Below, piece by piece: positions 1 to 6,976 of a DNA stretch of 64,000 bases; positions within the stretch are counted from its first letter, which is position 1, and every line of letters starts with the position of its first letter. Both the position numbers and the translations under genes were made by a program. Source of the stretch: Szabonella sp046295215 (lineage in GTDB: Bacteria; Pseudomonadota; Alphaproteobacteria; Rhodobacterales; Rhodobacteraceae). Location of the stretch: assembly GCA_046295215.1 (NCBI GenBank), contig JBKBNP010000018.1:1-64000 (forward strand), in the 5' to 3' direction. Under the pieces are notes generated by a model that saw nothing but the letters and a program-made list of their open reading frames with translations, had not been told where the DNA came from and did no database searches.

Positions 1-58
1 GTTCATGAAACGCCCATTCCTCGTCCGACATCAGGTCTCGTGCCAAGCTGGTCTCCAT
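1..58 (-). mobile_element. IS5-like transposase, N-terminal fragment cut by window edge
   Basis: The first 19 codons of a minus-strand frame read METSLARDLMSDEEWAFHE. The LARDLMSDxEWAF opening is the usual start of IS5-superfamily (IS427-like) transposases in Rhodobacteraceae and Paracoccus relatives. The rest of the gene lies left of the window. The sequence just upstream (about 59-97) carries the run GGAGCGTGGATCGTGATTCA on the minus strand, which I take to be the terminal inverted repeat end. The second end cannot be seen, so this boundary is inferred. The element lies immediately beside the broken integrase, and its insertion may be what truncated that gene. Family assignment is by recognition only. 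Confidence 0.6.
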
Positions 59-108
59 CGTGGATACCAGCTTGAATCACGATCCACGCTCCATGTGAAT
101 CCCTTTTG

Positions 109-372
109 TCAACACGGGCTAAGCTGGGTGTGAAAGTAGTTGTGTACCAACTCACGCAGCTTGTCTTGTCTTAGTCGTGCCAACTCTTTGTTGTCCCGTG
201 TGATTTGCCCACACGATGCGAGATAACGGGCGAGAGTGCCAGCCCTTATGGGACAACGTGTGCGAAGTGAGATTTTGATGGTGGGGCGGTTGTCGGTATC
301 AGTGCGCGGCAAGGGCCAGCGAAAGTAGAAAACGCCGTGGCGAGAAAGACTTAGGTATGCGGACAGCTTCAT
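109..372 (-). pseudogene. Truncated DUF6538-type phage/ICE integrase, N-terminal part
   Basis: This 87-codon frame opens with MKLSAYLSLSRHGVFYFRWP, which fits the DUF6538 signature (Y-L-x-x-R-x-G-x-[FY]-x-[FY]-R-x-x-[VIL]-P) found at the N-terminus of tyrosine integrases of mobile islands. It then shows a short charged helical segment. A complete integrase of this class has roughly 350-450 residues with a C-terminal R-H-x-x-R-Y catalytic domain, all of which is missing here. The frame stops about 12 bp before the inferred IS end. The gene starts 67 bp from the 3' end of tRNA-Cys and points away from it, the usual arrangement for an integrase beside its tRNA attachment site. It is probably non-functional. 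Confidence 0.6.
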
Positions 373-439
373 GGGTCTTGTGTTCCACTATGTGTCACAC
401 CTGAGAACCCAGAGGCTAAGTCGTTGATTTAGAATGATA

Positions 440-513
440 TGGAGGCGGGTACCGGAATTGAACCGGTCTCCACGGATTTGCAATCCGCTGCATACCCAGC
501 CTGCCCACCCGCC
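440..513 (-). tRNA. tRNA-Cys (GCA)
   Basis: On the minus strand the sequence folds as a standard 74-nt cloverleaf with encoded CCA. The acceptor arm GGCGGGT pairs with ACCCGCC, the anticodon stem CGGAT/ATCCG surrounds a loop with anticodon GCA, and the T-arm contains GGTTCAATTCC. The sequence closely resembles bacterial tRNA-Cys. Its 3' end faces the truncated integrase, so it probably served as the chromosomal attachment site of an integrative element lying to the left. Confidence 0.95.
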
Positions 514-1220
514 TTCAGGATGCACCCATTAGATTTTTCCCGCGGAAGGGTCAAGCGGTTATCACTCCGCAGTCATGTTCCGGATCTGACCTGGGTACGC
601 CAGCCGCGTGGCTGCCGCGTCTCACCTGACCGGTCATGCGGACGCTCCGTACCCGCAACCCGAGGGTCCATTCATGTAGAGGGAGGGCCGGAACAGACCG
701 TGATGCCATCATCATGGCGATCAGAGTCCAAACCCTTCCCCGGTCTAGCAGGCCGCAGCTTGAAGCCGGTTTGAACCTCCAAGTGCGGATCTGGCGGCAC
801 CTCGAATGGCGCACCGGCATTGCATACATGGCCCGGCCATTGCGCCAGTATCGAAATTCCAATCCCCGGACACAGCACGATTTGCTGTCGCGTCCGGCCA
901 ATTGCCAGCGCCGGCCACTCCCCTCGACGCCGAGCTCCATGCACAGGCGCGCTCCAAGACCGGGAGGAGATGATGCCCGCCCGGGAACGGGACCGAACAG
1001 AGCCTGGTCCCAGATGGTGCCGGAAGGTGCTGACGGAAGGCCCAACGACCCCGCGCCGCAGTCTGCCACCAGAAGGCAACGTCACGTGCTGTGACCTTCT
1101 CCCCGGATGCCACGACCCTGCCCCGGAGGGTGAAAGCGGTCGCGCCACTGTTCAGGTCAGCGGCGGCACCCGACCCAGTCTTTCCACCTTTCTGATGATT
1201 TCAGAAATGTGCCAAAAGCC
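514..1220. other. Gene-poor stretch between tRNA-Cys and ilvH
   Basis: About 700 bp without a convincing gene. Several frames stay open on both strands, but they overlap each other and have no plausible ribosome binding site. Their translations are rich in Arg, Pro, Gly and Ser with no motif I recognise, which is what high GC alone produces. The only structure I see is a 7-bp AT-rich inverted repeat (TTTCTGA / TCAGAAA, 1189-1207) just beyond the end of ilvH, too weak to call a terminator. The stretch could be a decayed gene or an undetected RNA. Confidence 0.5.
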
Positions 1221-1781
1221 TCAAGCCCCCCGCGCCAGTGCCGCGACCCCCGTCCGCGCAATCTCGCGCAGGCCCAGAGGACGCATGAGTTCGGCAAAGG
1301 CGTCGATCTTTTCCGGCGTGCCAGTCATCTCGAAGACAAAGCTCTCCAGCGTGCTGTCCACCACATTGGCGCGGAAGATCTCGGCCAGACGCAGCGCCTC
1401 GATCCGGTGATCGCCCTTGCCGGCGACCTTCACCAGCGCCAGCTCGCGCTGCACCGATGGCCCCTCCACCGTCAGGTCATGGACCTCATGCACCGGCACC
1501 ATGCGGCCCAGTTGCGCCTTGATCTGCTCGATCACCTGCGGCGTGCCGCGCGTGACGATGGTGATGCGGCTGCGATGACCCTGATGGTCGATCTCGGCGA
1601 CCGTCAGGCTCTCGATATTGTAACCGCGCCCGGAGAACAGCCCGATCACCCGCGCCAGAACCCCGCTTTCATTGTCGACGATGACAGCCAGCGTGTGCTG
1701 CTCGATCACCTCCGCATTGGGGTCGCGCAGGTCATAGGCGGAATGGCTCGTCGAGCCTTGCTTGATATTGAGCGGCGACAT
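1221..1781 (-). CDS. ilvN/ilvH: Acetolactate synthase small (regulatory) subunit
   Basis: The regulatory subunit of acetohydroxyacid synthase, which activates the catalytic subunit and confers valine feedback inhibition in branched-chain amino acid synthesis. The 186-residue protein has an N-terminal ACT domain (about residues 28-102) with the family pattern LAVIVDNESGVLARVIGLFS and GRGYNIESLTV, followed by the conserved C-terminal dimerisation domain with IEALRLAEIFRANVVD. Length fits the 160-190 residues usual for the family. It follows ilvI by 82 bp on the same strand, so both are probably transcribed from the attenuated ilvI promoter. Its ribosome binding site (GGGAGGG) lies just beyond the tail of a dispersed repeat in the intergenic gap. 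Confidence 0.97.
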   Translation of the reverse strand: MSPLNIKQGSTSHSAYDLRDPNAEVIEQHTLAVIVDNESGVLARVIGLFSGRGYNIESLTVAEIDHQGHRSRITIVTRGTPQVIEQIKAQLGRMVPVHEVHDLTVEGPSVQRELALVKVAGKGDHRIEALRLAEIFRANVVDSTLESFVFEMTGTPEKIDAFAELMRPLGLREIARTGVAALARGA

Positions 1782-1791
1782 CGCGCCCTCC

Positions 1792-1847
1792 CTTCATCTG
1801 TTCTGAAATATCCTCAGGGGGTCCGGGGGGCAGACAGCCCCCCGGCG
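1792..1847 (-). repeat. Dispersed GC-hairpin/GGATATTT repeat, copy 1
   Basis: On the minus strand this reads as a GC-rich hairpin (CCGGGGGGC...GCCCCCCGG), then CCCCCTGAGGATATTTCAGA and ACAGATGAAG. It matches six other copies in the window (near 6.3, 12.9, 49.1, 53.0, 54.5 and 62.3 kb). It lies inside the ilvI-ilvH gap and ends directly at the ilvH ribosome binding site. Confidence 0.75.
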
Positions 1848-1863
1848 CTGTCAACAGGTGTAT

Positions 1864-3618
1864 TCAGACCAGAACCGCACCACCGGCCTGGATCACGCCT
1901 TTTGTGTCCGCCTCGCCCAGCAGCATCTCGTTATGCGGCTTGCCGGAGGGGATCATCGGGAAACAGTTTTCGTGCTTTTCCACCAGACAGTCGAAGATCA
2001 CCGGCCCGTCATAGCGGATCATTTCCATGATGGCGTCATCCAGATCCTTGGGATCCGAGACCTTGATGCCCTTGCAGCCGAAAGCCTCCGCAAGTTTCAC
2101 GAAATCGGGAAGCGATTCCGACCAGCTTTGCGAATAGCGTTCACCATGCAGCAATTCCTGCCACTGGCGCACCATGCCCAGCCGCTCGTTGTTCAGGATG
2201 AACTGCTTGACCGGCGCGCGGAACTGCATGGCCGTGCCCATTTCCTGCATGTTCATCAGCCAGGAGGCCTCGCCCGCGACATTGATGACCAGCGCCCCGG
2301 GATGCGCGATCTGCACCCCGATACTTGCCGGCAGGCCATAGCCCATGGTCCCCAGCCCTCCGCTCGTCATCCAGCGGTTCGGATCCTCGAAACCGAGGAA
2401 TTGCGCCGCCCACATCTGGTGCTGGCCCACTTCCGTCGTGATATAGCGGTCCATCCCCTTGGTCAGCGCCTCCAGCCGTTGCAACGCATGCTGCGGTTTG
2501 ATGACCGTTTCCGAATTGCGATAGGTCAGACAGCGCACCGCGCGCCAGTCCTCGATCCGGCGCCACCAGGCCGCAAGTCCTTCCTTGTTGACCTTGCGCC
2601 CGCGCGCCTTCCAGAGCCGCAGCGCATCCTCCAGCACATGCCCCACATCGCCGAGGATCGGCACATCGACCCGGATCACCTTGTTCAGGCTGGAGGCGTC
2701 GATGTCGATATGGACCTTGCGCGAGCCCGGGCTAAAATCCGCGATCCGCCCGGTGATGCGGTCGTCGAACCGCGCGCCGACGTTGATCATCAGATCGCAG
2801 CCATGCATGGCGAGGTTGGCCTCGTAGAGCCCGTGCATCCCCAGCATGCCCAGCCAGGCCTTGCCGCTTGCCGGATAGGCCCCGAGCCCCATCAGGGTTG
2901 AAGTCACGGGAAATCCGGTAGCCTCCACGAACTCGCGCAGCAACTGGCTCGCCGCAGGGCCTGAATTGATGACCCCGCCACCGGTGTAGAACACCGGGCG
3001 TTCGGCGGTTTCCATCATTTCCACCATGCGGGTGATGGCCTCGATGTCGCCTTTCACGCGCGGCTGGTAATGCGACACCTTGGCTTTCGGTTTCGGCGTG
3101 TAGTCGGCAGTGGCGAATTGCACATCCTTGGGAATGTCCACCAGCACAGGGCCGGGCCGCCCGGAAACCGCCACATGAAACGCCTGATGGATGACCTCCG
3201 ACAGTTTCGCCGTGTCCTTCACCAGCCAGTTGTGTTTGGTGCAGGGCCGGGTGATGCCCACGGTATCGGCTTCCTGAAACCCATCCGTCCCGATCATGAA
3301 GGTCGGCACCTGACCCGAGAGAACAACCAGCGGGATGCTGTCCATCAGCGCATCGACCAGCCCCGTCACCGCATTGGTGGCACCCGGCCCCGAGGTCACC
3401 AGCACCACGCCCGGCTTGCCGGTGGAGCGCGCATAGCCTTCGGCCATGTGGACGGCGCCCTGTTCATGGCGCACGAGGATGTGGCGGATATGGTTCTGCT
3501 GGAAGATCTCGTCATAGATGGGCAGAACCGCGCCGCCGGGATAGCCGAACACGACATCGACCCCCTGTTCCCGCAGGGCCTCAACCACCATTCTCGCGCC
3601 GGTCATCGCCTTCGACAT
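1864..3618 (-). CDS. ilvI: Acetolactate synthase large (catalytic) subunit
   Basis: A thiamine diphosphate- and FAD-dependent enzyme that condenses two pyruvates to acetolactate, or pyruvate with 2-oxobutyrate, as the first common step of Val/Leu/Ile synthesis. The 584-residue protein has the three expected domains. The N-terminal ThDP pyrimidine domain contains GYPGGAVLPIYDE and the catalytic Glu in RHEQGAVHMAEG (near residue 51). A central FAD domain and a C-terminal ThDP pyrophosphate domain follow. In the last, the metal-binding motif usually written GDGS or GDAS reads AGEASWLMNMQEM (near residue 450), so the usual Asp is Glu. The start MSKAMTGARM is preceded by AGAGGAAAA. It is co-oriented with ilvH and lies behind an attenuator leader. 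Confidence 0.97.
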   Translation of the reverse strand: MSKAMTGARMVVEALREQGVDVVFGYPGGAVLPIYDEIFQQNHIRHILVRHEQGAVHMAEGYARSTGKPGVVLVTSGPGATNAVTGLVDALMDSIPLVVLSGQVPTFMIGTDGFQEADTVGITRPCTKHNWLVKDTAKLSEVIHQAFHVAVSGRPGPVLVDIPKDVQFATADYTPKPKAKVSHYQPRVKGDIEAITRMVEMMETAERPVFYTGGGVINSGPAASQLLREFVEATGFPVTSTLMGLGAYPASGKAWLGMLGMHGLYEANLAMHGCDLMINVGARFDDRITGRIADFSPGSRKVHIDIDASSLNKVIRVDVPILGDVGHVLEDALRLWKARGRKVNKEGLAAWWRRIEDWRAVRCLTYRNSETVIKPQHALQRLEALTKGMDRYITTEVGQHQMWAAQFLGFEDPNRWMTSGGLGTMGYGLPASIGVQIAHPGALVINVAGEASWLMNMQEMGTAMQFRAPVKQFILNNERLGMVRQWQELLHGERYSQSWSESLPDFVKLAEAFGCKGIKVSDPKDLDDAIMEMIRYDGPVIFDCLVEKHENCFPMIPSGKPHNEMLLGEADTKGVIQAGGAVLV

Positions 3619-3665
3619 TGTTCTTTTCCTCTGATGCCACGGCCTTCGCGCGGCGGTCTTGCAAC

Positions 3666-3693
3666 AAAAAGCCCCCGGGGATCAATCGGGGGC
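3666..3693 (-). terminator. Rho-independent attenuator of ilvIH
   Basis: On the minus strand a GCCCCCG / CGGGGGC stem with a 9-nt loop is followed directly by TTTTT. It lies between a 14-codon leader peptide rich in Leu and Val and the ilvI start, about 48 bp before the coding region. That is the position expected for a transcription attenuator controlled by leader translation. Confidence 0.85.
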
Positions 3694-3719
3694 GCTGGAC
3701 GAAAGATGCGGAGAGACCG

Positions 3720-3764
3720 TCACCTGCCCATGCGCCACGCCCCGACTACGACAAGATTTCCCAT
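3720..3764 (-). CDS. ilv leader peptide (attenuation)
   Basis: A 14-codon minus-strand frame encodes MGNLVVVGAWRMGR with a consecutive Leu-Val-Val-Val run. It is preceded by AAGGGAGCGATC, which contains a good Shine-Dalgarno sequence, and is followed about 27 bp later by an intrinsic terminator ahead of ilvI. By analogy with leader peptides of branched-chain operons, ribosome stalling at the Leu/Val codons when charged tRNAs are scarce should let transcription read through into ilvIH. The peptide itself is probably not functional. Alternative antiterminator pairing was not modelled. Confidence 0.85.
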   Translation of the reverse strand: MGNLVVVGAWRMGR

Positions 3765-3996
3765 GATCGCTCCCTTGGATCGGAGGCGACCTTAGGGCGG
3801 GTCCAACAGGGCGTCAACCGCCAAAAGCGGGAATAATCTGTCCAACGGCATCATTTTTCTTTGCGAAAGTTGCGTCCAGGTCGAAATTTTCGAAACAACG
3901 AACAATTCCGCTTCGCGATTCGGTTCTTTGCCACAGCGACCCCGCACACGCACGCGCCACACCATCGCTGCCGGACCGCCTGCGCGCTCCGGGCCG

Positions 3997-5034
3997 TCAT
4001 GTCCAGTCCAGCACCACCTTGCCCGAAAGGCCCGACCGCATCGCCTCGAACCCCGCCGCATAATCCGCCGCTTTCATGCGATGCGTGATGACGCGGCGCA
4101 CATCCAGCCCGTTTTCCAGCATGGCGATCATCTTGTACCAGGTCTCGAAAATCTCGCGCCCATAGACGCCCTTGATCGTGATGGCCTTGAACACGATGCG
4201 GCTCCAGTCCACCGGCGACTTGCCGGGCGGGATGCCCAGCATGGCGATGCGCCCGCCCATCACCAGTTCCTCCACCATCTGGTCGAGCGCTGCCTGATTG
4301 CCCGACATCTCCATGCCGACATCGAAGCCCTGCACGATCTTCAGCCGGGCTTTCACCGCCGCCATGTCGTCGGTCGCGACGTTCACGGGCACCACATCGG
4401 CCACCTGTGCGGCCAGTTCCAGCCGTGCGGGGTTCACATCCGTGATGACCACATGGCGCGCGCCCACATGCCGCGCCACCGCCGCCGCCATGATCCCGAT
4501 GGGGCCGGCACCGGTAATCAGCACATCCTCGCCCACCAGATCGAAGCTGAGCGCGGTGTGGACCGCATTGCCCAGAGGATCCAGAATCGCGCCGATCTCA
4601 TCGTCGATGCTGTCGGGCAGCGGGACCACATTGAAGGCGGGCAGGCGCAGGTATTCGGCAAAGGCACCGGGTTCATTTACCCCGATCCCCCGCGTCGCAG
4701 GATCAAGGTGGAACTTCCCCGCCCGGCTCTGCCGCGACAGTTTGCCGATCAGATGGCCTTCGCCGGAACAGCGTTGCCCCAGTGCCAACCCCTCGACATT
4801 GCGTCCGATCTCGACAATCTCGCCCGCGAATTCATGGCCCGTCACCAGCGGCACCGGCACTGTCCGCGCGGCCCAGTCGTCCCAGTTCCAGATATGGACA
4901 TCCGTGCCACAGATGCCGGTCTTGTTGACCCGGATCAGCACATCATCCGGCCCGATTGCGGGCAGGGGCCGGGTTTCCAGCCACAGCCCCGGCTCCGCCT
5001 TCGCCTTCACCAGCGCCTTCATCTCGTTGCTCAT
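3997..5034 (-). CDS. tdh: L-threonine 3-dehydrogenase
   Basis: A zinc- and NAD-dependent oxidation of L-threonine to 2-amino-3-oxobutyrate, which Kbl then cleaves to glycine and acetyl-CoA. The 345-residue medium-chain dehydrogenase shows catalytic zinc ligands in GICGTDVHIW (Cys42) and GHE (His67-Glu68) and the Rossmann motif GAGPIG (175-180). The structural zinc lobe, normally four closely spaced cysteines, instead reads SGEGHLIGKLSRQSRAGKFH and has no cysteine beyond Cys89. The surrounding residues are conserved, so the lobe is still present but zinc-free. Its start overlaps the end of kbl by 4 bp (ATGA), indicating translational coupling. Confidence 0.95.
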   Translation of the reverse strand: MSNEMKALVKAKAEPGLWLETRPLPAIGPDDVLIRVNKTGICGTDVHIWNWDDWAARTVPVPLVTGHEFAGEIVEIGRNVEGLALGQRCSGEGHLIGKLSRQSRAGKFHLDPATRGIGVNEPGAFAEYLRLPAFNVVPLPDSIDDEIGAILDPLGNAVHTALSFDLVGEDVLITGAGPIGIMAAAVARHVGARHVVITDVNPARLELAAQVADVVPVNVATDDMAAVKARLKIVQGFDVGMEMSGNQAALDQMVEELVMGGRIAMLGIPPGKSPVDWSRIVFKAITIKGVYGREIFETWYKMIAMLENGLDVRRVITHRMKAADYAAGFEAMRSGLSGKVVLDWT

Positions 5035-6224
5035 GCCAGCACCCCCGTCGCCTTGCCCGCCGCCGCAAACGCCTCAAGCCCGAAATCCAGATCGTCGCGC
5101 GTCAGGGCCGCGTTCATCTGCGTGCGGATCCGCGCCTGCCCCTTGGGCACGACCGGAAAGAAGAACCCCGCCACATGCACGCCGCGCCGCCCCAGATCGG
5201 CGGCCATGTCCTGCGCCAGCCGCGCCTCGCCCAGCATCACCGGAATGATCGGATGCTCGCCCGGCAACAGGGTGAATCCCAGCCCCTCCAGCCCGGCCCG
5301 CCAATAGCGCGCATTCTCGAACAGTTGCGCGCGCAGATCTTCCGCGCCTTCCACCAGATCCAGCGCCGCGATCCCCGCCGCAACAATCGCAGGCGGCAAG
5401 GCGTTGGAAAACAGGTAGGGCCGCGCGCGTTGGCGCAGCAGGTCGATCACTGGCTGCGGCCCGGCAATATAGCCGCCAAGCGCACCCCCAAGCGCCTTGC
5501 CCAACGTGCCGGTCAGAATATCCGCCCGCGCCCCGAAATGCGCGGGCGTCCCCCTGCCCTGCGGCCCAATGAAGCCGGTGGCGTGGCAGTCATCCACCAT
5601 CACCAGCGCGCCATGGCGATCCGCCAGCGCCCGGATCTCGGGCAATTTCGCCAGATAGCCGTCCATCGAGAACACCCCGTCCGTCGCGATCATCACGAAC
5701 CGCGCGCCCCCCTCGCGCGCGGCGATCAGTTGCGTTTCCAGATCGGCCATGTCGGAATTGGCATATCGGAACCGCCGCGCCTTGCAGAGCCGGATGCCGT
5801 CGATGATGCTGGCGTGGTTCAGACTGTCTGAAATCACGGCATCCTCGGGCCCCAGCAGCGGCTCGAACAGCCCGCCATTGGCATCGAAACAGGCCGCGAA
5901 CAGGATCGAGTCCTCCATCCCGAGATAGTCCGCGATCCGCGCCTCCAGCAGCCGGTGCAGATCCTGCGTGCCGCAGATGAACCGGACCGAAGCCATACCG
6001 AACCCCTGGCCCTCAAGCGCCGCCTTCGCCGCCGCGACCAGCGCGGGATGATCCGCCAGCCCGAGGTAATTGTTGGCACAAAGGTTCAGCATCCGCCGTC
6101 CCTCCATCGCCACATGCGCGCCTTGCGGCCCCGAGATCAGCCGCTCGCGCTTGTAAAGCCCCTCGGCCTCGATGCCCGCAAGGGTGCCGCGCAGATGCGC
6201 AAGGAAGTCCAGCTTGTCCGTCAT
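5031..6224 (-). CDS. kbl: Glycine C-acetyltransferase (2-amino-3-ketobutyrate CoA ligase)
   Basis: A PLP-dependent alpha-oxoamine synthase that converts 2-amino-3-oxobutyrate and CoA to glycine and acetyl-CoA, acting directly after Tdh. The 397-residue length is typical. Visible motifs are NNYLGLADHP near the N-terminus, VMVDDCHATGF (PLP-contacting Asp and His) and the Schiff-base lysine context LTGTLGKALGG. It is the first gene of a two-gene threonine degradation unit with tdh. The XRE/cupin regulator gene lies upstream on the same strand, separated by 160 bp that contain a dispersed repeat. Confidence 0.97.
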   Translation of the reverse strand: MTDKLDFLAHLRGTLAGIEAEGLYKRERLISGPQGAHVAMEGRRMLNLCANNYLGLADHPALVAAAKAALEGQGFGMASVRFICGTQDLHRLLEARIADYLGMEDSILFAACFDANGGLFEPLLGPEDAVISDSLNHASIIDGIRLCKARRFRYANSDMADLETQLIAAREGGARFVMIATDGVFSMDGYLAKLPEIRALADRHGALVMVDDCHATGFIGPQGRGTPAHFGARADILTGTLGKALGGALGGYIAGPQPVIDLLRQRARPYLFSNALPPAIVAAGIAALDLVEGAEDLRAQLFENARYWRAGLEGLGFTLLPGEHPIIPVMLGEARLAQDMAADLGRRGVHVAGFFFPVVPKGQARIRTQMNAALTRDDLDFGLEAFAAAGKATGVLA

Positions 6225-6322
6225 AACAGAATCACCTCCCGATTTCCGGATATGTCGCGCAGCGCATCGCTGCCGTCAATATCCAAGATCATAATCCGTT
6301 AAACTGGAATCCCCCTTTCCCG

Positions 6323-6379
6323 CTTTTTCTGTCCAGAAATATCCTGCGGGGGGTCCGGGGGGCGCAAAGCCCCCCGGCG
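6323..6379 (-). repeat. Dispersed GC-hairpin/GGATATTT repeat, copy 2
   Basis: On the minus strand: CGCCGGGGGGC...GCCCCCCGG hairpin, CCCCCCGCAGGATATTTCTG, then GACAGAAAAAG. The tail is almost identical to copy 3 at 12.9 kb (GGATATTTTCGGACAGAAAA). It fills most of the gap between the XRE regulator and kbl. Confidence 0.75.
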
Positions 6380-6384
6380 TTCCG

Positions 6385-6945
6385 TCAACTTCCCTGCACG
6401 ATCAGGATGGCGCGGGCGGCCCCGCTTTCGGCCACAATCGCATGGTCGCGGTCGGCAGCATAGCGCGCCGTGTCACCGGGGCCGAGCGTTTGCTCCTCCG
6501 CCCCCGAGCGCAAGGTGATCCGTCCCTCGATCACCGTCAGATGCTCGCGGCATCCCGGCGCATGGGCCGCACTTTCCAGCCGTCCCCCGGCCTCGAAAGC
6601 CAGATCATAGACCTCATGCCGTCCCACCGTCTCGGCTGGCGACAGGATGCGGATGCGCAGGCCCGTGCCATGGCCCGTCATCACCGGTGCCTCGGCGGCC
6701 CGCGTCACCTCGATCAGGGGCCGGGCCCCGGGTTCGATCAATCCTGCGAAATCCACCCCGAGCGCGCGGGTGAGGTTCCACAATGTCGCCACGGTCGGGC
6801 TCGATTCCCCGCGCTCGATCTGGCTGACCATTGACCGGCTGACGCCGGACAGCGCCGCCACGGCATCAAGGCTCAACCCCCGCGCCTTGCGGGTCGCGCG
6901 CAGCCCCTCGGCCAGACGGCTGGTGATGTCGTCGCTGCGTGTCAT
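6385..6945 (-). CDS. XRE-family transcriptional regulator with C-terminal cupin
   Basis: A small-molecule-responsive DNA-binding protein of 186 residues. Residues about 10-65 form a Cro/C1-type helix-turn-helix (LRATRKARGLSLDAVAALSG, then SRSMVSQIERGESSPTVATL). Residues about 105-180 form a cupin-like beta barrel with HLTVIEGRITLRSG and LGPGDTARYAADRDHAI. I chose the start at 6945 (MTRSDDITSR) because GGGAGGGTGG lies just upstream; a longer frame would run into aroB. The gene follows aroB by 31 bp and precedes kbl-tdh on the same strand, so it is a reasonable candidate regulator of threonine/glycine catabolism. That link is inference. Confidence 0.9.
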   Translation of the reverse strand: MTRSDDITSRLAEGLRATRKARGLSLDAVAALSGVSRSMVSQIERGESSPTVATLWNLTRALGVDFAGLIEPGARPLIEVTRAAEAPVMTGHGTGLRIRILSPAETVGRHEVYDLAFEAGGRLESAAHAPGCREHLTVIEGRITLRSGAEEQTLGPGDTARYAADRDHAIVAESGAARAILIVQGS

Positions 6946-6976
6946 GCTACCACCCTCCCCGCTGCGCACGATCCCG

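Noticed and set aside
551..1148. Several overlapping open frames on both strands beside tRNA-Cys
   Set aside because: They overlap each other, lack ribosome sites and have low-complexity translations; treated as a non-coding or decayed region.
1189..1207. AT-rich inverted repeat after ilvH as a terminator
   Set aside because: The stem has only two G-C pairs and there is no T-run in the direction of ilvH transcription.
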